This document shows, in pieces, positions 1 through 6,948 of a stretch of 47,359 nucleotides of DNA (the first letter of the stretch is position 1; every line of letters starts with the position of its first letter). The stretch is from Promicromonospora kroppenstedtii DSM 19349 (GTDB lineage: Bacteria > Actinomycetota > Actinomycetes > Actinomycetales > Cellulomonadaceae): assembly GCF_000515355.1 (NCBI RefSeq), contig NZ_KI911621.1, positions 15,577 to 62,935 on the forward strand, given 5' to 3'. The notes under the pieces were generated by a model. The model was given only the letters and a program-made list of their open reading frames with translations, ran no database searches and was not told the origin of the DNA. Position numbers and translations under genes: made by a program.

Positions 1-740
1 GGGGCCTGCGGCTCACCGAGGCGGGTCGCCTCCTGGCCGACGGCGGCCGGGAGGTCTCCCGGACGGTCGCCCAGGTGCAGGCGCGGTGGGACGAGTTCAT
101 GGGCTCGGCGTCGGGCACGGTGCGGGTGGCGACGCTGCCGAGCGCGGCGACGGTGCTGCTGCCGGGGGTGCTGGAGCGGCTCGCCTCGACGGGGGTGACG
201 CTGGAGTGCACCGATATGGACATCGCGGAGTCCGAGTACTCGGAGATGGTCGCCGACCACGACATCGTGATCGGGCACAGCTTCACCGGGCCCGTGCCGG
301 CCGGAGCGGGGCACCTGGTGACGGCGGCCCTGCTGCGGGAGCCGCTGGATATTGCTCTGCGCGCGGGGCATCCGCTTGCCTCGAAGACGCGGGTCACGGC
401 GCGAGACCTGGTGGCCTACGAGTGGTACGGCGTACCGCTCGGGTACCCGTTCGACGGGCTGCGCATCGCGGTCGAGACGACCGCGGGGCAGCCCGTGCGG
501 GTGGCGCAGCGGCTGCGGGACAACCGGCTGATCGAGGCCCTGGTGGCCGCGAGCGACCGGGTGGGAGTGCTGCCTCGGTACTCGACGGCGCCCGGTGCCG
601 GGCTGGTGCTGCGGCCGGTGCACGGAATGGACGCGGCGCGCTGGATCGTGGCGATCCTGCGGCCCGATCATGCGGAGCGGTTGGCCGTGCGGACGGCGCT
701 GGAGGCGTTCCGGGCGGTGGGGCAAGAGGTGGTGCGCTGA
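1..740 (+). CDS. LysR-family transcriptional regulator, C-terminal part (5' truncated by window)
   Basis: The reading frame is open from base 3, so the gene starts outside the window. The first visible residues (GLRLTEAGRLLADGGREV) match the end of the LysR winged HTH and the linker helix. They are followed by GTVRVATLPS, the usual first strand of the LysR effector-binding domain. The remainder fits the two-lobed periplasmic-binding-protein-like fold of about 200 residues. An internal ATG at 75 is not the true start because coding similarity extends upstream of it. LysR proteins bind DNA as tetramers and respond to a small ligand; the ligand and target genes cannot be read here. It lies 20 bp upstream of the SnoaL-like gene on the same strand. 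Confidence 0.85.
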   Translation, partial: GLRLTEAGRLLADGGREVSRTVAQVQARWDEFMGSASGTVRVATLPSAATVLLPGVLERLASTGVTLECTDMDIAESEYSEMVADHDIVIGHSFTGPVPAGAGHLVTAALLREPLDIALRAGHPLASKTRVTARDLVAYEWYGVPLGYPFDGLRIAVETTAGQPVRVAQRLRDNRLIEALVAASDRVGVLPRYSTAPGAGLVLRPVHGMDAARWIVAILRPDHAERLAVRTALEAFRAVGQEVVR

Positions 741-760
741 CGTCGTGGGATGCTGCGTGA

Positions 761-1129
761 ATGTCAGCTCAAGAGGTCATGGAACGGCTCGCGGAGGTCA
801 TTGACGGGCACCGGTGGGACGACCTGCCGAGCCTGCTGGATCCCGCCTTCACCTGCCGTTACGTGCATACGGGTGAGACCTACGGCGCCGACGCGTGGGT
901 GCGGCTCAACGCGGAGTACCCGGGCTTCCAGAACCTGCGGCTCGAGGACTGCGTGGCGGACGGCGACCGCGCTGCGGGCCGTGCGCATGTCACGGGGATG
1001 TCCGACGGCGAGCTGGAGCACTTCGAGGTGGCGACGTTCATCACCGTGCGGGACGGGCTCATCGTGGAGATGACGGAGGTGTGGACCGACGTCGGCCAGG
1101 AGGCGCCGGAGGGGACGCGGCCATCCTGA
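761..1129 (+). CDS. SnoaL-like / NTF2-fold protein
   Basis: A 122-residue protein that fits the NTF2/SnoaL fold: an N-terminal helix (EVMERLAEVIDGHRWDDL), a pocket-forming segment and an alternating C-terminal sheet (EHFEVATFITVRDGLIVEMTEV) with the typical 'R-DGLIVEM' strand. Length is normal for the superfamily. Members are small cone-shaped enzymes or ligand binders (polyketide cyclases, isomerases, hydrolases) and many have no known reaction, so no substrate is proposed. It follows the LysR gene by 20 bp and may be co-transcribed with it. It ends about 130 bp before the tRNA gene. Confidence 0.75.
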   Translation: MSAQEVMERLAEVIDGHRWDDLPSLLDPAFTCRYVHTGETYGADAWVRLNAEYPGFQNLRLEDCVADGDRAAGRAHVTGMSDGELEHFEVATFITVRDGLIVEMTEVWTDVGQEAPEGTRPS

Positions 1130-1258
1130 GGTGGCCGGCGGTCCGGTGGTGCGTGCGGTTCGCGGCGGCGCGGGCAAGGCGCGCCACGCGGGCGGAGCCG
1201 CTGACTGGGCGCGAGGTTTGCTAAGGTAACGCCCGCACCGTGCTTCGAGCGCGGGCTT

Positions 1259-1329
1259 GCGGGCGTAGCTCAATGGTAGAGCCTTAGTCTTCCAAACTAA
1301 TTACGCGGGTTCGATTCCCGTCGCCCGCT
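1259..1329 (+). tRNA. tRNA-Gly (anticodon TCC)
   Basis: The cloverleaf can be folded by eye. The acceptor strands GCGGGCG and CGCCCGC pair over 7 bp with discriminator T. The D arm is GCTC/GAGC, the anticodon stem TTAGT/ACTAA encloses the loop CTTCCAA, and the T arm has the loop TTCGATT. The loop gives anticodon TCC, which reads glycine GGA. CCA is not encoded. The 3' half from base 1289 on is identical to the attR repeat, so this gene is the integration target and its 3' half is now supplied by the element. Confidence 0.96.
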
Positions 1330-1395
1330 CAGAGTGCGGAAGCCCAGGTCAGAGAGTGTTTCTGACCTGGGCTTCGTGCATTCTGGAGGGCTGGA
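1289..1395 (+). repeat. attL, 107-bp direct repeat
   Basis: Identical base for base to 25083-25189. It starts in the anticodon loop (CTTCCAA) of tRNA-Gly, runs through the tRNA 3' end and the terminator hairpin, and stops 66 bp beyond the tRNA. The bases next to the repeat differ on both sides (t/g on the left, a/g on the right). Strand exchange near the anticodon loop would be typical for tyrosine integrases at tRNA genes. The exact crossover site inside the repeat cannot be told from one integrated copy. Confidence 0.93.
1339..1375 (+). terminator. Hairpin terminator behind tRNA-Gly
   Basis: A perfect 15-bp inverted repeat (GAAGCCCAGGTCAGA and its complement) around the 7-base loop GAGTGTT lies 9 bases after the tRNA. 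No long T tract follows, which is common in high-GC actinobacteria. The same hairpin is duplicated at 25133-25169 inside attR. Confidence 0.75.
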
Positions 1396-1408
1396 AGCGG
1401 CGCCGGCT

Positions 1409-1426
1409 GGCCCTAAATGGCCCTAA
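1409..1426 (+). promoter_or_regulatory. Paired GGCCCTAA motifs, candidate integrase or excisionase arm sites (left)
   Basis: Two copies of GGCCCTAA start exactly 10 bp apart at 1409 and 1419, one helical turn, just inside attL and ahead of the integrase start. The same octamer family occurs in four copies at the inner right end (24924-24980), again with 10-bp spacing. Tyrosine integrases bind such arm-type sites on both sides of the core; assigning these motifs to that role is inference. Confidence 0.45.
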
Positions 1427-1460
1427 GTCGCTCGCGGCAGGGCCAGGAGCCGGAGTCCTA

Positions 1461-2915
1461 ATGTCCGCTTCACCCGATCCGCGGCCGGCCTCGTCTGGCG
1501 AGGCGCGCACACCTCGGAGCATGACCAAGCGTCCCCGCCGCAGCATCCGTCGCGCCTACGGCAACATCCGGCAGCGCGGCCCGAACCGCTGGCAAGCCAG
1601 GTACACCGGGCCCGACGGCGTGCGGCGCCCGATCGGCACGTTCGAGTCCGAGAAGGCGGCGAACGCGGCCCTGGCCCGCGTGCTCAGCGACGTCTACCAG
1701 GGCACCTACCGCGAGCCCGAGACGGGCGACGTGCCGCTGCGGGAGTATGCGCAGCGCTGGCTCGCCACGCGCGACCTCAAGCCCTCCACCCTCGACGGTT
1801 ACGAGCGGCTGCTGCGGCGCTGGATCCTGACGCCACTGCCAAGCCCGGGCGGTGCGCGGCAGCTCGACCTCGGCACACTCCCCCTGCGTTCGCTGTCGCA
1901 CACCATGGTGAGCGAGTGGTACGCAGCGCTGCTGGTGGCGACGGCGGAGTCTGCTGCGGAGTGGCTGGCCCGCGGTGGTGGGCCGAGCGATGCGGCGCAC
2001 GTGCGGGCGTGGGCGCGGGCGGCTGGCCTGCCGGTCGGGGACTCTGGACGGATGCCGGCACGGCTGTGGGATGCGTGGCGGTCTGCCGGTTCGCCCGCCG
2101 CCGCGTTGGTCGAGTCGCGGCATGCTGGGACGGTGACCGGCCGCACCCAGGCCGCGCACGCCTACGCGCTGCTGCGGACGATCTGCGGTGACGCTGTGCG
2201 CGATCGGCTCATCGAGGCGAACCCGTGCAGCATCCGCGGCGCCGGCCAGACCCGGCCGGCCGAACGCGTGGTCCCCGGTGACACCGTCGTGGACGCGATT
2301 GCGGCAGCCTTCGACGGGCCGTCGGAGCGGTACCGCGCGGCGGTGATCGTCGCAGCGCATTCTGGCCTGCGGGCGGGCGAGCTGTTCGCGCTCGAACGCC
2401 AGCACGTCGAGCGGACGCCGCAGGGCGGTGTGCGGCTCAACGTGCGGCAGACGCTTGTGGACGTGCCGGGCAAGCCCGTCGCGTTCGGCCCGCCCAAGTC
2501 CGACGCTGGACGCCGCAAGGTCCACCTGCCGCCCGAAGCCGCCCGCGCCCTCCTGGCCCACCTGGACCGTTACACCGGGCCTGGTCCTCGGGCACTGGTG
2601 TTCGCCACGGCTACCGGGCGGCCGGTGCGCGGCGGGAACCGCTCGTCGATGTTCTCTCGCGCCAAGAGGCGTGCTGGGGCGCCTCTTGAACTCCGCTGGC
2701 ACGACCTGCGACACCTCGCGGCGACCCGCGCAGCCGAGGCCGGGGCGACGCTGGCCGAACTGCAGCGGCGGATCGGGCACTCGACGGTCGCCGCCGCCAT
2801 GGTCTACCAGCACGCCACCGACGACGGCGACGAGCGGCTGGCGGCACGGATGGCCGAGATCCAGGCCGCGAGGCGGGCGTCGAATGTCGTGGAGTTCCCT
2901 GGGCTGAGCGGGTGA
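1461..2915 (+). CDS. Tyrosine recombinase (integrase) with inserted Lsr2-like helix motif
   Basis: Catalyses site-specific integration and excision at tRNA-Gly. About 484 residues from ATG 1461, which has GGAG five bases ahead; ATG 1521 is an alternative. The order is an AP2-like arm-binding domain (YGNIRQRGPNRWQARYTGPD), a SAM-like core-binding domain, and the catalytic domain with Arg in HSGLRAGEL (about residue 303), HDLRH (about 413), IGH and the nucleophile Tyr in VYQH (about 449). The core-binding domain is interrupted at roughly residues 174-211 by a segment containing AHVRAWARAAGLPVGDSGR and MPARLWDAWRSAG. This resembles the C-terminal DNA-binding helices of Lsr2 (WAR..G..V...GR.PA pattern). 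Such an insertion is not part of the ordinary integrase plan. The gene is adjacent to attL and reads into the element. Confidence 0.93.
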   Translation: MSASPDPRPASSGEARTPRSMTKRPRRSIRRAYGNIRQRGPNRWQARYTGPDGVRRPIGTFESEKAANAALARVLSDVYQGTYREPETGDVPLREYAQRWLATRDLKPSTLDGYERLLRRWILTPLPSPGGARQLDLGTLPLRSLSHTMVSEWYAALLVATAESAAEWLARGGGPSDAAHVRAWARAAGLPVGDSGRMPARLWDAWRSAGSPAAALVESRHAGTVTGRTQAAHAYALLRTICGDAVRDRLIEANPCSIRGAGQTRPAERVVPGDTVVDAIAAAFDGPSERYRAAVIVAAHSGLRAGELFALERQHVERTPQGGVRLNVRQTLVDVPGKPVAFGPPKSDAGRRKVHLPPEAARALLAHLDRYTGPGPRALVFATATGRPVRGGNRSSMFSRAKRRAGAPLELRWHDLRHLAATRAAEAGATLAELQRRIGHSTVAAAMVYQHATDDGDERLAARMAEIQAARRASNVVEFPGLSG

Positions 2916-3024
2916 CCTAGGCCTGCCGCTGTCCGGCGCTCTTCCGCGGGGCCGGGCAGCGGCGGGTGCTTGGAGGTTGGTGCACACCTACCTGTCGATG
3001 ACCGCGATCGGACAGGAGCGAGAG

Positions 3025-3399
3025 ATGGATACCGAGGGTGTGCTGCCGTTTGCTATTGACGATCCCCTGCTCACAGCGGCCGAGGCCGCCGAGGTGCTGG
3101 GGGTGTCTCGCTGGTGGTTCGGCGAGCTGGTGCGTAGAGGGCGCGTCGGGCCGTGTGCGCGGATCGGTGGCCGGCTGCGAGTGCGGCGATCGGTGCTGGA
3201 CCGCTACCGGGCCGAACAGGCGGGCGACCCTGAGAACCCGTACCTGACGTACGAGGACATCGGTGCGTATCTCGGTGTCTCGTCGTGGACGGCCGGGGAG
3301 CTGGTGCGGCGTGGGCGGCTAACCGGAACTCGGATCGGCCGACGAGTCGTGGTGCGACGGTCTGCGGTGGAGGTCTACATCGAGGCCTGCACGGGGTAG
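3025..3399 (+). CDS. Tandem-HTH excisionase-like protein
   Basis: 124 residues from ATG 3025, preceded by AGGAGCGAG. It holds two consecutive copies of the excisionase-type winged HTH (HTH_17). The first contains LTAAEAAEVLGVSRWWFGEL and the second LTYEDIGAYLGVSSWTAGEL; each is followed by LVRRGR and a basic wing ending in VRRSxxxxY. Xis proteins usually have one such domain of about 60-70 residues, so this is a duplicated form. It lies 109 bp after the integrase, where a recombination directionality factor is expected. It may bind paired sites near attL or act as a transcriptional regulator; which one cannot be told from sequence alone. Confidence 0.82.
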   Translation: MDTEGVLPFAIDDPLLTAAEAAEVLGVSRWWFGELVRRGRVGPCARIGGRLRVRRSVLDRYRAEQAGDPENPYLTYEDIGAYLGVSSWTAGELVRRGRLTGTRIGRRVVVRRSAVEVYIEACTG

Positions 3400-3428
3400 A
3401 TCCAGCACTGGGCGCCGGGGCGTTCGCC

Positions 3429-3863
3429 CAGGTCGTACGGTCCCGCCAAATCGGCGGGACCGTACTTGTCCGTTTGTTTCTTGAAGTCCGTCGAGCGCGT
3501 GGCACGTCCTGACCCTCCGATCGGGCGGCGGCCGTTCTGGCGCGGCGGCCCCTGCCCGAAGCCGACATCGACACCCGGACCAAGTAGTTTCGGCGCTGCC
3601 GCCTGACGCATCTGCCCAGGTCGTATGGTCCTGCCAATTTGGCAGAACCATTGTTGTCCGGTTTGTTCTCCCGACCGGCGCAGACAGTGACGCGTCGCAG
3701 TTCGGCAGAACCCCAGGTCACGCGGCGGTGCCAAATTGGCACCACCGCGGCTGTCCGGATTAGCCCTAAGGACCGTGACAGCTGCCCCTCTGACCCCGTG
3801 GTGTGCCGGAGCGAACCCGCAGGTCGCGCGGTGGTGGCGATTTGCCACTACCGTGCGTGTCCG
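3429..3863 (+). repeat. Array of four 44-bp hairpin units with constant ends and covarying stems
   Basis: Units lie at 3429-3472, 3617-3660, 3714-3757 and 3820-3863, each exactly 44 bp. Every unit is CAGGTC, a 13-base arm, a 5-base AT-rich loop (AAATC, AATTT, AAATT, GATTT), a complementary 13-base arm, one base, then TGTCCG. Unit 1 is a perfect palindrome (GTACGGTCCCGCC/GGCGGGACCGTAC). Arms differ between units, yet pairing is kept at several columns by double changes (C-G to G-C, C-G to T-A, A-T to G-C) and one G-T. Units 1-2 and 3-4 form two subfamilies with shared flanks (GTTTGTT versus TTAGCCC). The 814 bp between the excisionase and the next gene contain no convincing CDS. Function unknown. 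Confidence 0.8.
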
Positions 3864-3969
3864 AGTTAGCCCACATACATCTGCACCTGCCTCTGCAGGA
3901 CGATCTGCGCCCACGTACACGTCCATACGTCGAGGGTGACGAACGAGCGCGCGCTCTGCGCACACCAAG

Positions 3970-3997
3970 ATGTCCGCACACCAGGGTGTGCGGACAT
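3970..3997. repeat. 28-bp near-perfect palindrome
   Basis: ATGTCCGCACACC, two central bases (AG), then GGTGTGCGGACAT: 13 perfectly matched base pairs with almost no loop. That geometry suits a dimeric protein-binding site better than an RNA hairpin. It lies about 110 bp after the hairpin array and 216 bp before the S1-domain gene. It could be an operator for a gene of the element or a site used in excision or transfer. No partner protein can be named. Confidence 0.6.
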
Positions 3998-4213
3998 ATC
4001 TGTGCAGGTCAGGTGCGCGCACCACTTTGATGCCCTGAGGTCCCCCACGGCGGTGACGTTTGTCTTCGTAGACGAACCCGGAGCACTCCTCGGGGATCGC
4101 ATCGGTGATGGCGCCGGCCTGTCTGAACACGGGCGCGTGCGGAGCGGACCAGCGTCGGCCAGGCCCTGTACTCTCCGGCTCACCGCCGGTGCTCGGAGCG
4201 AGAGAAGGTACAG

Positions 4214-5467
4214 ATGATCATGAACGCCGACGGCCCCTGGACGGTGGCCGCACGGTTGGCTGCTGATCGCGAGCACTCCGGTCAGAAACACGGCGCTACC
4301 GATGACGGCGGTACCGACAGGCGACGCGCTGAGCAGCGAGGGCGAAGCCGTCTGATGGATGCGCTTGCACCATTGGCAGCTGGTGACGACGGCATCCGCG
4401 GAGGGGACAGCGAGCTCTGGCGGGCAACGATCAGTAGTTGGGTCGATGACGAGGCACCCTGGGCATGGTCGTCCTGGAGCGTCTTCAGCGCCGCAGAGGC
4501 AGAACTGCTGAAGGACGTCCAGACCATGATCATGGTCTCTCGATACGAGATCGCCGGCCTCGGCCGTAGCGATCCCGTGGCGTCCAACTGGGCACGACGG
4601 ATCCGTGAGCTCGCGGCGCCGGCACTTCACGTGATGAACGCACGGGGTCGGTTCTCCGACGAAGACGCGGAGACCGAACCGAGCGGACCTCGCGTCGACA
4701 TGCACGACAGGGATCACGCGCCCGTTGCCGAGGTCGAGATCCCGTCCGGGGCCGTCGTGGATTCCACGGTGGTGTGCCATCACCAGTTCGGCATGGGTGT
4801 CTGGGTCGCGGATCATGGCCAGTTCGGTCACGTGAACGTCCCAGCGATCCGGGATGGGAAGATCCGCGGCGTCGAGGACTTCCCGGCGATAGGTGCGCGG
4901 GTTCGAGCGGTGGTGCTCGGGTACAGCGGGCCAAGCAGGCAGCTTCGCTTGTCGACAAGATCGTCGGACCTTCCCGGATTGACCGAGCATGGCAAGGCGT
5001 TGCTGCGGCAGATCGTTGAGGCGGTCGGTGCCGGAGACGTGGATGTCGACGATGAGCACGACCGGTGGCGGGTGTACTGGGATGCCGTGCCGCACGAGGA
5101 CCTACGTGTGCTCCTTAAGGAAATTGCCGGCGAGGGAGAAGGATTATCACGGCAGATCGTCGTCGAGGCCTTGAAGTATGTCGACGAGCTCGAAGGGCGC
5201 ACCTGGGTTGACCTGCTGCCGCAGGGCCAAGGCCGCGACTTCGCGGAGCGTCGTCTGCGGGAATGGGCGCTCATCCGCGATCTCGTGGAGCGTCCACGAG
5301 AGATCGCAAGCGACCTGCCGGATCTCACACCATGGTGCCAGCGTCGACTCATAGAGCGGGTGACCTCGGACCTTGTCCTGAGCGACCTCGCCGAGCACGG
5401 CTTGTCCAAGAAGATCCGGTACGGAGCCAGGGAGAAGCGCGCCGGTCGGTGGAAGGGCTGGGCGTGA
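4214..5467 (+). CDS. S1-like RNA-binding-domain protein of unknown function
   Basis: 417 residues from ATG 4214, with AGAAGG six bases ahead. The centre (about residues 175-250) reads as an S1/OB domain: GAVVDSTVVCHHQFGMGVWV, then GQFGHVNVPAI, GARVRAVVLGYS and RQLRLSTRS, the usual five-strand pattern. The N-terminal third is acidic, polar and low in similarity to anything I recognise. The C-terminal half is helical (LLRQIVEAVG, LRVLLKEIAGEGEGLSRQIV) and ends in a basic tail (KKIRYGAREKRAGRWKGWA). S1 domains bind single-stranded RNA or occasionally DNA. It is the first gene after the hairpin array, so an interaction with transcripts or ssDNA of that array is conceivable, but this is speculation. 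Confidence 0.7.
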   Translation: MIMNADGPWTVAARLAADREHSGQKHGATDDGGTDRRRAEQRGRSRLMDALAPLAAGDDGIRGGDSELWRATISSWVDDEAPWAWSSWSVFSAAEAELLKDVQTMIMVSRYEIAGLGRSDPVASNWARRIRELAAPALHVMNARGRFSDEDAETEPSGPRVDMHDRDHAPVAEVEIPSGAVVDSTVVCHHQFGMGVWVADHGQFGHVNVPAIRDGKIRGVEDFPAIGARVRAVVLGYSGPSRQLRLSTRSSDLPGLTEHGKALLRQIVEAVGAGDVDVDDEHDRWRVYWDAVPHEDLRVLLKEIAGEGEGLSRQIVVEALKYVDELEGRTWVDLLPQGQGRDFAERRLREWALIRDLVERPREIASDLPDLTPWCQRRLIERVTSDLVLSDLAEHGLSKKIRYGAREKRAGRWKGWA

Positions 5468-5530
5468 GGAGCGGCGTGGACCTGATCGGAGCGAGGCGTC
5501 GCGGCGGGAGGACGCGGGTACGCTCGTTGC

Positions 5531-5872
5531 ATGGCGAGCAACCCGGTCGACATCGAGTTCGTGCAGGTGGCTACAACATTCGATGCCGTGGAAGAGGCCG
5601 AGGCCCTAGCCACGTCTGCTGTCGAGGCACGGCTTGCGGCATGCGCGCAGGCTGAAGGTCCGATCACGAGCGTCTACCGCTGGGACGGCGCAGTGCAGAA
5701 GGACAAGGAATGGCGCGTCACGTTCAAGACGACCGCTGCCCTCGCGGACCGGCTCACCGAGTACATCGTGCGTGAACACTCCTACGATGTTCCGGAGGTG
5801 CTGGTGACACCCGTGATCGGCGGACACCAGAAGTACCTGGAGTGGGTGCAGAACGAGACACAGCAGGAGTGA
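5531..5872 (+). CDS. cutA: CutA-family divalent-ion tolerance protein
   Basis: 113 residues, the normal CutA1 length. Family features are visible: an early VATTFDAVEEAEALA segment, the conserved loop with two alanines and a Cys (EARLAACAQ), the SVYRWDGAVQKDKEW strand, and the C-terminal HSYDVPEVLVTPVIGG, then YLEWV. CutA1 proteins are very stable trimers related to PII signalling proteins and were originally linked to copper tolerance; their biochemical role is unsettled. The stop is 2 bp before the next ATG, so it forms an operon with the HTH-TPR regulator, which suggests a signalling rather than metal-resistance role here (inference). Confidence 0.88.
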   Translation: MASNPVDIEFVQVATTFDAVEEAEALATSAVEARLAACAQAEGPITSVYRWDGAVQKDKEWRVTFKTTAALADRLTEYIVREHSYDVPEVLVTPVIGGHQKYLEWVQNETQQE

Positions 5873-5874
5873 TC

Positions 5875-6867
5875 ATGCGCGTGGTCGACCCGAGATTTGC
5901 TGCAGCGCTGCGCCGTCTCCGGACCGAGCGCGGCATGTCGCTGCGCGACCTAGCGAAAGCGTCGTTCATCGGCAAGTCCACAGTGTCGGAACTGGAGAAC
6001 GGGCGCATGCGCCCGAGCGCCGACATGGCTGCTCACCTGGATGACGTCCTGGGCGCCGACGGCGTACTGGCTCGGATGGTCATCCAGTCCGCGGTGGCCG
6101 ACGAACACGCAGCGCGACTCTCCGATGTGACCGCACGCCAGTCACGCGTGGACGGCGCGACGGTCGCGGCCTTGGCCGCGGTCCTGGCTGCCCAACGCCA
6201 CTTGGACGACGTGGTCGATCCGCACATGATCGTGTCCTCGACTGCTGTTCAGTGCTCCGCCGTCGAAGCGTTGGCGAAGGACGCGACAGGACCGTACGCG
6301 GTCGAGGTGCGTCGTCTAGCCGCGGAATGGACTCAGTTCCTCGGGTGGCTGTATGCACAGACGCGCCTGGATGCCCAGGCCGTCGAGACCTTGCGACGGG
6401 CCGTGGCGATGGCTGATGAGATCGGTGATGGCACGTTGTCATCGCAGGCAAAGAACTACCGGGGGTACGTGGAGCGTCGCCGGCAGAATCCCCGAGGGAT
6501 CGCCCGCCATTTCCAGGCCGCGTACGAGACGCCGGGTGCGGGCGATCTGCACCGTGCGGACTCCGCCATCCAGGCAGCGCAGGGCATGGCCATGCTCGGC
6601 GAGATCTCGGCTGCGACTCAGATGATCAACACTGCTGAAGATCTGATCGCGTCCTCGGAACGCGACGAGGCGGCGCCGTCGACCTACTGGCTCACACCGA
6701 CGTGGCTGCAATTTCCCCTCGGTTTGGTGCACCACGCCCTCGGGAACGACCTTGATGCCGTCGACAACCTGCGGTCCGGGCTGGACGCACTGCCGGATGA
6801 GTGGATGGCCGCAGGCTGGAGCAGCGAGTACCGGCGCACTCTCCTCCTTGCCGAGCAGGCGGCCTGA
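5875..6867 (+). CDS. XRE-type HTH regulator with helical repeat (TPR-like) domain
   Basis: 330 residues from ATG 5875; the SD CAGGAG overlaps the end of cutA. The N-terminal HTH (FAAALRRLRTERGMSLRDLA, then STVSELENGRMRPS) is a classic Xre/Cro fold. From about residue 120 onward the chain is almost all helix with TPR-like spacing (AVEVRRLAAEWTQFLGWLYA, LDAQAVETLRRAVAMADEIG, LGNDLDAVDNLRSGLDALP). Such HTH-TPR proteins are common actinobacterial regulators and often respond to a peptide or a partner protein. It precedes the HAD and radical SAM genes and probably controls them. A pair of 13-bp direct repeats sits just after its stop. Confidence 0.85.
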   Translation: MRVVDPRFAAALRRLRTERGMSLRDLAKASFIGKSTVSELENGRMRPSADMAAHLDDVLGADGVLARMVIQSAVADEHAARLSDVTARQSRVDGATVAALAAVLAAQRHLDDVVDPHMIVSSTAVQCSAVEALAKDATGPYAVEVRRLAAEWTQFLGWLYAQTRLDAQAVETLRRAVAMADEIGDGTLSSQAKNYRGYVERRRQNPRGIARHFQAAYETPGAGDLHRADSAIQAAQGMAMLGEISAATQMINTAEDLIASSERDEAAPSTYWLTPTWLQFPLGLVHHALGNDLDAVDNLRSGLDALPDEWMAAGWSSEYRRTLLLAEQAA

Positions 6868-6876
6868 CAGAGAGTT

Positions 6877-6910
6877 CCGGACACCGAACCCTCTTCGCCG
6901 GACACCGAAC
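6877..6910 (+). promoter_or_regulatory. Two CCGGACACCGAAC direct repeats upstream of the HAD gene
   Basis: CCGGACACCGAAC occurs at 6877-6889 and 6898-6910, 21 bp start to start, two turns of the helix. The pair fills the 81-bp gap between the HTH-TPR gene and the HAD gene. It lies where a promoter's -35 region would be, as the HAD ATG at 6949 has its only SD-like run one base away and may be leaderless. This is a good candidate operator for the HTH regulator encoded just upstream (inference). Confidence 0.5.
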
Positions 6911-6948
6911 GTCTCCCTTTCCTGCGGCAGGCCTGGCGTACTGGGAGC

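Noticed and set aside
1470-2987. Minus-strand open frame opposite the integrase
   Set aside because: Overlaps attL and the whole integrase; no motifs and no plausible start.
3429-3863. CRISPR array
   Set aside because: Units are self-complementary with variable stems, spacing is uneven (188, 97, 106 bp) and no cas genes are present.
3375-4130. Minus-strand open frame across the hairpin array
   Set aside because: Frame is kept open by the palindromic GC-rich units; the peptide repeats are by-products of the 44-bp units and there is no SD or domain.
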